A stretch of 64,000 bases of DNA from Portulaca oleracea (taxonomy: Eukaryota > Streptophyta > Magnoliopsida > Caryophyllales > Portulacaceae): positions 21,364,355-21,428,354 of the forward strand of contig CM055877.1 of assembly GCA_029582165.1 (NCBI GenBank). The letters are read 5' to 3'. The notes beneath the pieces were generated by a model. That model was not told where the DNA came from and ran no database searches. It saw nothing but the letters and a program-made list of their open reading frames with translations. A program made the position numbers and the translations under genes. Position 1 is the first letter of the stretch, and each line of letters opens with the position of its first letter. Shown here one piece after another: positions 45,376-56,403 of the stretch.

Positions 45376-46514
45376 TTAAGCATAATATGGCATGAGTTGA
45401 TCCAAATTGGTCGGCTGAATCAAATTTTCCCCATCCATAGTAGCAAGTCGAGCTGCGCCTCCCGGTAAAATGTCCTTAATCACATAAGGACCCTTCCAAT
45501 TAGGTGCGAATTTTCCCATTGGATCTTGTATAGGTGCCCTCATCTCCTTAAGCACCAGATCACCTACTTGAAATGAACGACTTTTCACCTTGTTATTAAA
45601 AGCACGAGTGATCCTACTTTGGTACACCTGCACATTATGCAACGCCCTTAATCGCCTTTCATCCATTAACATTAACTCCTCGAACCTTGCCATATCCCAT
45701 TCAACTTCTGGCAATTGACTTTCCGCCACTATTCGCAGCGAAGGGATTGCTACTTCAATTCGTAGGACTGCTTCCATCCCATACACCAAAGAATATTATG
45801 TGGCACCTGTAGCAGTTCGTATAGAGGTTCGGTATCCCCATAAGGCGAATGCTAATTTGTCGGGCCAATCTTTGTGAGTGACAACAACCTTCTTAATGAT
45901 TCATGCCACTATTTTATTGGCAGCTTCTACAGCTCCGTTAGCTTGAGGTCGAGGTGGTGAGGATCGGTGATGCTGAATTTTGTAAGTGGTGAGCAAAGCC
46001 TCTACTTTTTTTCCCGAAAATGGCATCCAGTATCACTGATGATCTCATGAGGCATTCCATATCGACATATGATTTTTTGAAGAATAAACTTGGCCACTTG
46101 CTTGGAGGTGAGCTTGGCATAAGAGGCTGCCTCTACCCACTTAGTGAAGTAATCAATAGCGACCAAGATGTATTCATGTCCTCCTGTTCCGGTTGGGTGT
46201 ATTTTGTCAATGATGTCAATACACCAGACCGAGAATGGCCACGGAGATGTCAGCGTAGTCAGATACGAAGGAGGTCGATGCTGTAGGTCAGCATACTCCT
46301 AACATTTATGGCATCTTCGAACGAAATCCAAGCAGTTTGCTTCCATAGTAGTCCAATAGTAACCAGGCTCTTTGAATTTTCTTTACTAGCATGCGCCCAT
46401 TCATGTGAGGCTTATACTCTCCTCCGTGTATGATAGCCATAACTTCCTTTGCACTTTTAGCGTTGATGGATAATCTTGGATCAAACAGTATTGTGCTGCT
46501 AGAGACCTGATCGC
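45376..46514 (-). pseudogene. Integrase of the Tat element, degenerate
   Basis: On the minus strand 46306-46518 holds the zinc-binding region with 'IHGGEYKPHMNGRMLVKKIQ' (His residues kept, the Cys pair lost), followed by a degenerated core (45790-46300) broken by stops. The C-terminal part at 45376-45789 is open: 'MVYGMEAVLRIEVAIPSLRI', 'KVKSRSFQVGDLVLKEMRAP', 'GKFAPNWKGPYVIKDILPGG', ending 'LDQLMPYYA', typical of Tat/Ogre integrase. Confidence 0.75.
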
Positions 46515-47063
46515 TCACTGTCCTCGAGCATCCAACTCAACTGGAGATTCTCCCTTCCGGACAAATTTATATATGTCAAGAAACCATTCTTCTGTCTGCT
46601 CTTCTTGAGTTTCCATGGAGCAAACGTATGCTAGCTCAGATTTCCGCTCTACTACTATTGGTAACCAGAGTGTGCTTGATGGGATTGATATCATCGAAGA
46701 TAACTTGGCCAGTGCGTCATCCAATTCATTGTGATCCCTAGAAAGGTATTGGAAGCTAATTTTCTCAAATTGGTCAGCCAGTCCCAAGAGCTTCTGCTGA
46801 TAAGCCAAGAGGCACTCACTTCGGACCTTCCACGCGCTCTTAGCCTATTTGATGATGAGGCTAGAATCTCCAAAGACCTTTATATGGCGTATGCCTAAAG
46901 CCAAGGCGGCTTGTAGACCCTTTATGCATGCTTCATATTCTGTAGCGTTGTTAGTAGCATCAAAATCCAATTTGACAGATATAGGGACGTGTGCCCCTTC
47001 TGGAGATATTAATAGGACTCCTACTCCACAATCCATTTGGTTAGAAGCTCCGTCAAAATACAT
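46515..47063 (-). pseudogene. Second (archaeal-type) RNase H of the Tat element
   Basis: The frame shows 'MYFDGASNQMDCGVGVLLIS', 'NNATEYEACIKGLQAALALG' and 'IKVFGDSSLIIK', the Asp-Glu-Asp catalytic set of type-I RNase H, then after a stop 'YQQKLLGLADQFEKISFQYL' and 'HNELDDALAKLSSM' with the fourth acidic residue. An additional RNase H of this type between the gypsy RNase H and integrase is characteristic of the Tat lineage. Confidence 0.8.
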
Positions 47064-47484
47064 TTCCCATGTAATTTCATCGGTGAAGATACATCTTCGT
47101 TTGGGAATTCCAAGTGAGTGCTTGGAGGTTCCTGTGATGCTGACGCAGCCAGGAAATCTGAAACAACTCGCCGCTTGATAGATTTCTGGGGTAAATATTG
47201 AAGATTGAATTCTGACAGCATGACTACCTATCGAGCGATGCGGTTGTTGATGGTAGGTTGCTCTATGATGAATTTGATGGGATTATTCTCAGGTGTAACA
47301 TATACTGTATGTGAAAGCATATAATGCCATATTTTCTTGGTGGCCCAAACTAATGCGAGAGCCATTTTCTCTATGTCGACATATCGACTTTCATAGTCGA
47401 GGAACTTCTTGCTCAAGTAGTAGATGGCGCTCTCTTGACCTGTTACCTTTTGAGCTTGCAGAGCTAGTCACTGTAAGGTAAAGG
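47064..47484 (-). pseudogene. Gypsy-type RNase H of the Tat element
   Basis: 47228-47416 reads 'KKFLDYESRYVDIEKMALAL' and 'WATKKIWHYMLSHTVYVTPE', followed by 'LSEFNLQYLPQKSIKRRVVS' and 'DFLAA' (47021-47221). The upstream part of the domain is cut by the solo LTR starting at 47490. Confidence 0.75.
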
Positions 47485-47489
47485 AGTAG

Positions 47490-50400
47490 TGTAACGCCCC
47501 GAAATTTCAATTCTGAATTTAACGGTCAAAATCAAACGTTTACTAACATTAACAGCGGAAGACTCGTTTGTTTTTTTTTTTTCTTTTCTTTAACTTGGGC
47601 GTTACTACCGTACCTCCGAAGAGATACAAGGCAAGAACAGACACTAACAGAACAAACTAAGAACTTCAAGTTTTAACAAACGAAACAAACTTCGAATTCT
47701 AGAATAACATAAACTCAACATTTACTAAACTTCAAGTCTAACATAAACTAAACTTTATTCTCAGACGGCTAACTCCAACGTCCTCACTTCTATTGCCCGT
47801 CCCCATCACATAATTGATCTCCACCTGAAAACAAAACATTCACAATATGAGGGGGGAAACCTCAATAATGTCTACTCCTAACTGTCAAAACAGTTCAGAA
47901 ATCTTTTTAAACCATTTAGGGGAGGGGAAAGTCAAACCCTTTCACAACTCATTTGAAACCCAACCCAGAATAACCAGAGTTCAGAAATAACAAACTTATA
48001 AACCAATAGTACCAACTTTCAACTCAGAAAACAAAGAAACTCAACAAACTTTTCAATCTCAGAATCAGACATCAGAAATCAGAAATCAGAAACAGAGTAA
48101 TCAGAAACAGAGTAAACTTTTCCTCAGAAAACAGATCAGAATTTTATTATGCGGGTGGATTTGCCTATCCCCAGAATATCAAAACTCAGAGTCAGAACAG
48201 GATCTCAGATCCTCAGAATCAGAATGGATGGCGGTCGAAGCGAGAATCGGATGTGCACAATCTCAGAAATAATATCGGGACTCCCCGATCTCTTGATAAC
48301 TCCCCTGCAGGAACAGATCCTGATCTAAGGGTCGTTACCCGCAACCCGCTTATGGTTTCACTTTGATTATTAGTATCTTATGAATTATCAGATGTCAAAT
48401 TTCAAATAAAACCCAACCCAGTTTCCAAAACTGACAGAATAAAACTCAGAGTTTAAAAGACTGTCACGTTTTACTCAACTCAGAAAAACAACTCACAGAC
48501 ATCCAAATCAGACAGTCTAACTTTACAGAAAGTTCCCATGCGGGATACAAGCTTCATAAAACAGATTAAAATCACAAAACAGATAAAAGGGCATCCCAAA
48601 GGGGATTAGGACATAGACATTACCTGTAGAAAGTCACTTCAATCAAAAGATGCACACGGAGCTACTGGTTCGTGCCCTCGCTCAAACCTAATAAAAGGTC
48701 CTAAAATCAAAACGTGCTCTAACGATTTCTTTAACATCCTAACTACCCTTCCCAAATTACAATTCATTTCATTTAATCGCGAACCACATAATTTCTAACA
48801 TAAAACCTAAATAAGAATTTATACTCGACTATCTTACATGAAATCAAATAATAACTAAATAACTTTATTTTATACCTTTGCATGACACTATTCACTATAT
48901 TTACTAAAATGCCACTATACATGCAATAACCACACTAGGTTGCTAATATCACATTTAATTAATAGCAACACATATTTAGGGTTCTTAAACATAACTCTAG
49001 GTCTCAAGAATAACCTTAAAATTATCTTACCCTTGATATTTAGAAACATGTAGAGACATAAAACTTTACGTCTATGTACCTACTACTTAATCCAATCTTT
49101 TGATTAATAAAACTAATACGCTTCTCAAGGTATAGAGATTTTCTAATAAATAATGACTCTATAAAATAAACTTAATAACCTTTATATCACATAATAACCT
49201 CGCAAAATAATAATTATATTTTCAACCACAACTTTACGTCACAATTACTCTTGGTATTTAAGGATCATAAAATACGATAAATATTTGTATTATACTCTTC
49301 AAAGGTAACTATATATAAGTACCTTAGTAATATCATAAAAATAACTTTCAACACTAATAATCATAGTAATAAAATCTTGTAAATCAAAATAGCTTTTATA
49401 TAATATGCAATCAAGACATAGTATTACCACATTTAGATAGTAAAATCATGTATTAAACATTAGGTAATAATTTTTACTAAATAATATGGAAAATATTAAT
49501 AACTTAATATTATTGTCAAAATAAATAATATACTTGATATATAAACATACAGAATAACAAGATATTTACTAATACTTAACATTATTACACTAATATTCAT
49601 GAAATCATAACATGGATATTAACATCAAAATTCCACATAACATATAAACTATATATATTAACTTATAACCCTACACTAAACACACCCTAATAACCACTTA
49701 TTAAACTAACGTGTATGTAGTCAATATTAACAGTAAATATACAAGTTTATTTACTCTAAAACACATTAGTAAACTTAATACATGATTAACTAACCCTAAC
49801 ACATAATACCCATATTATTGTAGAGAGAGAAAGAGAGAGAGAGAGGGCACAAACAAAGGGTCCAAGCTAGAAGAGGTGGGGCCGGGGTGGCTCGGGGCGG
49901 CGGCTGGGAGCCTCGGCGGCTGCTAGGGGCGGCGGTGGTCGGCGGCGAGCTTTGGTGGCGGCGGATGGTGGTGTAAAAAAAATGGTGGATGCCTCGGTGT
50001 GTTGGGAGTCGGGCGGCGAGAACGGTGGTGATGGAGGTGCAGCGGTGGTTGGGGCTCGGTGGTGTGGTGGCCGGCGTCGAAGCAGCAGCAAAAGGGGGGG
50101 CTGGGTTGTTCTCGTCGAGCAGCAGCAACGGTGTAGTAGTAGCAGTAGTACGTAGTATTAGAAAAAGGGGGAGGAGGAAAGAGAGAGAAAGAGAAAGGAA
50201 TTAGAGAGAGAAAGAGAGATACGGGAAAGAGAAAGAAAAACAAAAAGGGAAGGGACACATGGCGACCTAGGATTGGGTAGTACTAAGGTTTGTATGGGTA
50301 GTGGGTGCAGCAAAATGGGAATTCGTTGGGGAAACGGACGAAAATCACAAAAAAAATCAGATAAATTTTGATGAATGACATCACCCCCATGACATCATAA

Positions 50401-50783
50401 ATCCCATCTAGCAATTTCTAAATAAACATATATTACCTCATAAACCCTATAACAACAAAACTTAAGAAAGACAAATAAAAACTCTCTCAACTGATAAAAA
50501 GATTTTTCACCCGAAGTCCCAAAAAATCCTAACTGATTTTTTTAAGACTAAAAATTACTACGAATACACTCGCGGTCCTAAAAGCTCCGTGTGAAGACAG
50601 ATAAATAAATAACGGAAAAAAACGTTTGTTAGGAAATTTTAACGGTAAACGCAAAGGCATTTTTTTCGGGGTTTTATATCATTACCCCCTTAAAAGAAGT
50701 TTCGTCCTCGAAACTTAAACTCATACTTAACAATTTTTCTGACGGAACCAACGGTTATCTTAACCAAAACTCGGGGTCTTACA
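47490..50783 (-). mobile_element. Solo LTR, Tekay/Del-like, copy 2, in the Tat pol gene
   Basis: A 3294-bp LTR; plus-strand ends TGTAACGCCCCGAAATTTC and GGGGTCTTACA; target duplication AGTAG at 47485-47489 and 50784-50788. It separates RT from RNase H of the Tat element. The segment 48065-48130 is rich in 'cagaaat' repeats; 48150-48360 is the equivalent of the 37-bp minisatellite slot in copy 1. The GC-rich block is at 49860-50150, with an AG/GA-rich run next to it (49820-49850 and 50170-50260). Confidence 0.85.
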
Positions 50784-51770
50784 AGTAGAGGCTCATCTGG
50801 TACTGGCGGCATGAGGACTGGAAGATGTTGCAAATACTCCTTGATATTATCAAAAGCAGCTTGACATTGATCATCCCATTCTACTTTACTTCCTTTCTTC
50901 AGTTTCTTGAACAAAGGTTCAGAGGTCATGGTGAGCTTTGAGATAAACCTGCTGATGTACCTGACTCGTCCTAGGAAGCCTCTTATCTCTTTCTCTGTCT
51001 TGGGAGGTTGCAACTGTTGGATAGCCTTTATCTTTGAAGGGTCAACTTCAATGCCCCGTTGGCTAACCACATAGCCTAGCAGCTTCCCAGAGGTAACACC
51101 GAAGGTACACTTTGTTGGATTAAGCCGCATCTTGTATTTGCGAAGTCGCAAAAAGAACTTGCGGAGGTTAGGAATATGCTCCTCTCTTGTTTGGGATTTA
51201 ATAATCATGTCATCCACATAAACCTCTACTTCTATGTGCATCATGTCATGAAGTAGAGTGTTGGCCGTCCTTTGGTATGTTGCATCGACATTTTAAAGAC
51301 CAAAAGGCATGACGACATAACAGTACGTTCCCCTCAGTGTGGTGAAGGAGGTCTTCTCCATATCTTCTTCTGCCACTTTTATTTGATTGTACCCAGCATA
51401 CCCGTCCACAAAGGACAAGAGCTCATGTCCGCAAGTGTTATCCACCAACACATCAATGTGAGGTAAGGGGAAAATATCCTTGGGACTGGCTTTGTTAAGG
51501 TCTCGTAAGTCTACACACATGGGCATTTTCCCATCCTTCTTGGGTACAAGAACGATATTAGCAATCCATTCCAAGTATTAGACTGCTTTGATAAACTTAG
51601 CGTTCAACTGTTTGAGAACTTCTTCTTCAATCTTCTTAGCCCATTCTGGCTTAATCCTTCTAGCCTTTTATCGATCCGGCTTTGCATTAGGGAGCAAAGG
51701 TATAGTATGCTCCACAATCTCCCTGTCAATCCCCGGCATGTCCTCGTAGGAACAGGCGAATACGTCAACA
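50784..51770 (-). pseudogene. Reverse transcriptase of the Tat element
   Basis: RT motifs on the minus strand: 'PKKDGKMPMCVDLRDLNKAS' and 'LSFVDGYAGYNQIKV' with 'YCYVVMPFGL' (51293-51574), a stop, then the catalytic YVDDMI in 'EVEVYVDDMIIKSQTREEHI' and 'GYVVSQRGIEVDPSKIKAIQ' (50690-51244). The MPFGL-to-YVDD region carries one stop. The last codons of the 50690-51244 frame belong to the solo LTR. Confidence 0.85.
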
Positions 51771-53005
51771 AACTCCTTGAGAAGTTATGTGAATGCTACC
51801 CGTTCTTCTGGTGTGAGAGAACTACCTAACTTCAACTCCCGAGGTTGTTCTTCCGTGCCCTCATTTATGGTGATGGTGTCTTCCAACACCGCCATTTTAT
51901 GCTCATGTTCATTAGAAAATTCTTTTAAGGGTTCATTAAATTCCAGATTATTATTGGCGCAACAGTTCAGGGAAGAGGGGAAAGAAGAATCAAAGTAAGT
52001 AGAAAGGTTCATCTTATTGAATGCAGAAAGGAATACATCGCCAACAGACTCAAGACCAGACTCACTTGACTCTAGACCCTTAGGACCTGACCCTATGCCC
52101 TTAGGAACAAACTCTCCTACAGATAAAAAAAAACTATTCTCCTCAGCATCAACCGATGCGATAGCCTTGAGTCCTCCATCTTTGGTGATCATAGAGCTTG
52201 GGTCAAAACTTGGGTTGGATAATGCAGCAATAACAACGTCAGCTTCAGACGTCTCTTTGACAGCTTCTTGTCCGAACAGCATGCCAAATATGTTGCTCCC
52301 AACAAGATGAGGTCATTCCAATGGTGGTTGTTTGTCCCAAGCGGGGACAAAAACAGTACCCATGCTAAAGGTGCAGTCATTGAAAACTTCTAACCCAGCA
52401 ACTTGAACTCCCTTGTTCTTTAGGTAGAATGGTTCAGGGAACCCGTAGTAAGGGAAGTCATCGCCTTCCCTAACAAACTGCCTATTCAGAGTGAGTGGAT
52501 AGGGCTTCATTTGGAACAACGTAGGAGGATTGTCCATCCTCTTCTGCTCAGCTATGGATATTTTGGAGAGCCTAACTTCCTTCGCAGTTGGCTTGTATCC
52601 TAAGCAGAACCTTCCCTTTTGCTTAAATATCTTGAACACATGAGGAATCTTGTTTTTTGGATTCTTTCCCAGCAGCATCCCAGGGAAATGACCTTGTCTC
52701 TTGAGTATAGTGTGTACTTTGAGATTTGAGTAACGATCGAAATCGAAGAGAGCTTAATCGTGGCTCAATGTCGCCAGAAGTTCAAAGTTGTGAAGTTCTT
52801 CGTTCATGGTACTATTTCCACTTCGAGGGTCGCTTGTTTGGGAGTAAAAACGGCATTGATGGGTTCTCCTGAGATTGTGATCACTTGGCCTTGGACCAAC
52901 ATTTTTACCTTCTGGTGTAAGGTAGATGCTATAGCGTTGCATTCGTGAAGCTACGGCCTCCCTAGTAGTTGATTGAAAGAGGATGGAATGTCGAGCACTA
53001 ATATT
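51771..53005 (-). pseudogene. Protease end and linker of Tat gag-pol
   Basis: In the frame starting at about 53002 the minus strand reads 'VLDIPSSFNQLLGRP', a stop, then 'LHECNAIASTLHQKVKMLVQ', the end of a Tat protease. The long linker to RT includes 52313-52678 ('YPLTLNRQFVREGDDFPYYG') and 51785-52282, both open, with acidic low-complexity content. Confidence 0.7.
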
Positions 53006-53143
53006 CACACCTTCAAAAACAATATCAAGAATTTCAGGTTTTCCTAACATGATGATATTGCATTGAACAAGAATAGCAGATAAGCGCTCAAAATAACGCC
53101 AAAATAATTCGCGTTCAAATTGAGGAAAATAAAAACTTGTCAT
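53005..53143 (-). pseudogene. Gag N-terminus of a different LTR element, fused to Tat protease
   Basis: From the ATG at 53143 the minus strand encodes 'MTSFYFPQFERELFWRYFER', then 'LSAILVQC' and 'KPEILDIVFEGVN', which fits the conserved gag core pattern 'FWRY.ERL..LL.QC' and 'I.YEGLN'. Directly afterwards the sequence becomes the Tat protease in another frame, so nearly all of gag is missing. It begins only about 110 bp after the PBS. Confidence 0.65.
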
Positions 53144-53254
53144 AGTTTTAGATTTTAAATTTTTTTTAATTTTTATTTGATTTTTAGGGTTTTAAGAAAA
53201 GCGGTAAAAACATAGTCAACCAGAGTGTCTTCGTCTAATGGAAGCTAGGGACAA

Positions 53255-53274
53255 AGTCCCCGGCAACAGCGCCA
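53255..53274 (-). other. Primer-binding site, tRNA-Asp type
   Basis: Minus-strand TGGCGCTGTTGCCGGGGACT lies six bases after the LTR end at 53281, one base different from the usual TGGCGCCGTTGCCGGGGA. Confidence 0.8.
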
Positions 53275-53280
53275 AAAACT

Positions 53281-54682
53281 TGATACGCCGCAAGTGCACG
53301 GTGTACAATGTAGTATATCAAGGTCGTTCCCACGAGGACTTGTTCTAGCTTATGCACTAAACTAACCCACTACAAAGGATGCTAGGTTAATCAAAGGGTT
53401 GGATTTTTAACTCAGGTTTACCTAAAATGATCGAAATTATAAAGCAATCTAATTTAAACTACGAATTTATCTAATCGAAACAACAAACACAATTTTATGA
53501 AGGTTTTCTCAATATTATAAAGGCGTTTAGGGAAGTTACTCTAGTTAACCAATTAACCTAACGAAGGTCTGATTTCAGTATTTAGCAGTTTGTACCAATT
53601 CGGAGTCAATGACCAAACAAATATCTATCACAACAATCTTTCGATCCGGAGTGAATTGCTCCGACTAAATTACACACCTATTTTCATGGCTATCTAATTT
53701 AGTCATAGTTAACAACAGGTTATTTAAACGATCCTAGGTATGAAATACATTATTTCTAATCGAATTTTATACCTATTCAATCTTCGTCAATCCATCTCAA
53801 AGAAGCAATCTTTCGATCCGAAACTAAGAGTGTAGAAACAAGTAAATGGTGGCAAATCAATTACTGTAGCAATATAAGCACAAAGACAGAACGACATTGA
53901 CAAACTTTTTCATACCAAAATCAAAACCGAGGGTCAAATGAACAACATCGAGTTTCCCCTAAACTACAAATTAACTACTCATACTTGATAATAAAAATAA
54001 TTAAACTAATTGAATTGAATCTAGAAAACATTGTAAAAATTAGGGAAGAGAACAACCACAATCGAGGGATGAACGAATATGTCGGCTCGTGAAAGTTTCC
54101 TTCTCCCGAGCTTCAATCTCCGAACTTTCCGTCGCCGGTTGAAAACTTTGATCTCCAATACTAAAGACAAGAATCCTAGAAATATTGTTTTTGAGAACTA
54201 AAAATGATAGATGATAGTATATGCTACGTTCTGATATGATCTCCTCTGATCTCCTGCCTATACTATGCAACGAAGGCTTCTTTTTATAACCAAAAAATAG
54301 TCGCCTTGTTGCCCAAGCATTGCGTAACATAACCTACGCGCTGCCAGCGCGAGACTTGCCTTGTTCTCCAAGCAATGGCGTAACAACCAAGCGCTACCAG
54401 TGCATTCAGTAGCTACCGGTAGCGTGCCTTACTTCGCCTCTCACTACAGTAGCGTTGCAGCGTTGCTACTGTCTTGGCGAACATGATTTCTTGTTTTTCC
54501 TTGCTCTTTGCTTTGTCTCCCCACCTTTCAACTTCTCTTTCTATTTTTTCATGAGTTTATGTAATTCCATTTACAAACCTACAAAATTACACCAATCTCC
54601 AAACCAAGTGAAATATACATGAATTTGGGATATAAAATGTTATGTTCGATCACAAACTGACCCGAAATTCATGTATTAAACA
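53281..54682 (-). repeat. 5' LTR of an Athila-type element (minus strand), related to 1-1190
   Basis: A 1402-bp LTR that starts TGTTTAATACATG (54682) and ends GGCGTATCA (53281) on the minus strand. TATA box at 54281-54290 (GTTATAAAAA). The last 60 bp are similar to the end of the 5' LTR at 34984 despite otherwise different sequence. The element behind it is truncated after about 280 bp (53005). Confidence 0.75.
54281..54480 (-). promoter_or_regulatory. U3 promoter with GGTAGC / GCGCTGG word cluster
   Basis: Upstream of the TATA box at 54281-54290, the words gcgctgccagcgc, gcgctaccagtgc, agctaccggtagcg and gtagcgttgcagcg are packed in about 150 bp (54335-54480), most of them palindromic. Confidence 0.6.
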
Positions 54683-56064
54683 CCTAAATAACCCTATAAA
54701 ATGTAGGGTCATCAGTCCGGTCATGAGAGATGTTTCACCCTCAATTCCCGCCTCAAAAGAGTGGGATTCGAGGTTGAGGTTAGCTAGTGTCAATGTAAAT
54801 TTTGTAAATAGTTTGTCTTTTCTAGTGTCTTGTTTATATTTCTGTTTTTGTTTTTTCTTTTATGCATGCGTACATTCACACTTATTATGTTTTTCTTGTT
54901 TATTCCTAACCCCAAGTTTGATTTTTTCCCTGGATCGCGGATTGGTTATGTTCTTTAATTGAAGACCTCGAGGTAACCTCTTTTCGCACTCTTTGAATGT
55001 GTATATCTTGATCCTTGTTGCATGCTTGGTTTTTCTTTTGGGTGGCAAACCCCTTTGAGTGTCTGTGTTGGGATTATTTTGTTGTTGGAGCCGTGTAGGC
55101 TCGGGTCACCACCGCTATTACGTGCTAGTTGTTTTTGTTTGTTTGCTTTTTGTAGGTTCTCTACCCTTTTCATGTGACACCCTTCCCACAATGAGGGGGG
55201 AAGATATTCTGTTTCAAGGGTAGATCACCTAGCATTTTTGTTTTTGTTTTTCCTAGTTTTTTTTGCCTAAATTTTGAAACTTTTTGTGTAAAAAAGGAGA
55301 AAAAAGGGAGTGGAAAACCCTAAAAGTTTTCGTTTTGCTTTCGTTTTTGCTTCGTTTCTTGGATATTGATGTCAATGTTGGGAATACTTTCTTAATCTTC
55401 TTGAAAGAAACCGATTTGAGCATTATTGACCCTAGCTTGGGTGTTGTCATAACTCATCTATCTAGATTCCCTTCATTGAGTGCCTAGCGAGATCCCTGTT
55501 TTATTTCACGTTCTGGTTGAAACTATGAGTCTCTAGTTGGCCACATCCGAGCTTGTTGAAAAAGTGAAACCAAATTAAAATGAATTAATTTGTTTTGTGT
55601 CGGTCGAATTCGGCATAAACCAGCATAAAGTTAGTCGACCTACATGGGACTGGTATTAGCGGTGCGATGCTATTACCCCTTAAACCTCCATTGTTCGTAA
55701 TGATGAGGTGTACAGAAAAGCCTGTGTTGGGAGGGTAAACTCCGTTATGGGCCGTTCAATTCCTGAAAAGCTAACATTGACTATTATTAAGCTAAATCGA
55801 AAATGTTGGAAACCCAACATCAAATGAAGTTAATTGCTAATAAAAGTCTCACCTTGCGTTTCCTGCGGCCCTCACCAAGCCAAGGGCAACATAAACAACG
55901 GAAAGACATCGCTTAATTAAATCCTTTTCGCTTTGATTCGAGCTCGGGTCTGACTTTTTCTTGGGGATCGATTGGAATCATCTAGAACCCACTAAGAACA
56001 TATGCACATGGGATTTAGCTTTGCATGAAATGTTGGGCGTCGAAAATCTCTAAGATTGGCAAAT
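54683..56064 (+). mobile_element. 3' non-coding internal region of a second Athila-type element
   Basis: The T-rich sequence with 'gtttgtcttttctagtgtctt' and later 'ccacatccgagcttgttgaa' resembles the long non-coding stretch between pol and the polypurine tract of Athila elements. It continues after the solo LTR at 59800. The short ORFs (54642-54962, 55284-55487) are not supported as genes. Confidence 0.5.
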
Positions 56065-56320
56065 GCTTGTGTAAAACCCCAAAAAATCCAAGGATGTTGA
56101 CCGTGACGTCGTTAATAATTTACATTGACTCTGTTAATTATTGAGAATACGTTTGAGATTATTTTTGCTAACATTTGAGCTCGTAGGATCGCTAAGGGAC
56201 TAACAAGGGTATTTTAGTAATTATCTCTACGTGCATGGGTAAATCGGTAGTATCATGTGTTGTTACTATTATTTCAGTATTATGTGATTATTGTATTATT
56301 ATTATTATGAATAGTGCTGT

Positions 56321-56321
56321 G

Positions 56322-56403
<82 letters not shown>
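56321..56403. repeat. (TTA)n microsatellite
   Basis: About 27 uninterrupted TTA units. The isoleucine-only ORF at 56235-56438 is an artefact of it. Confidence 0.95.
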
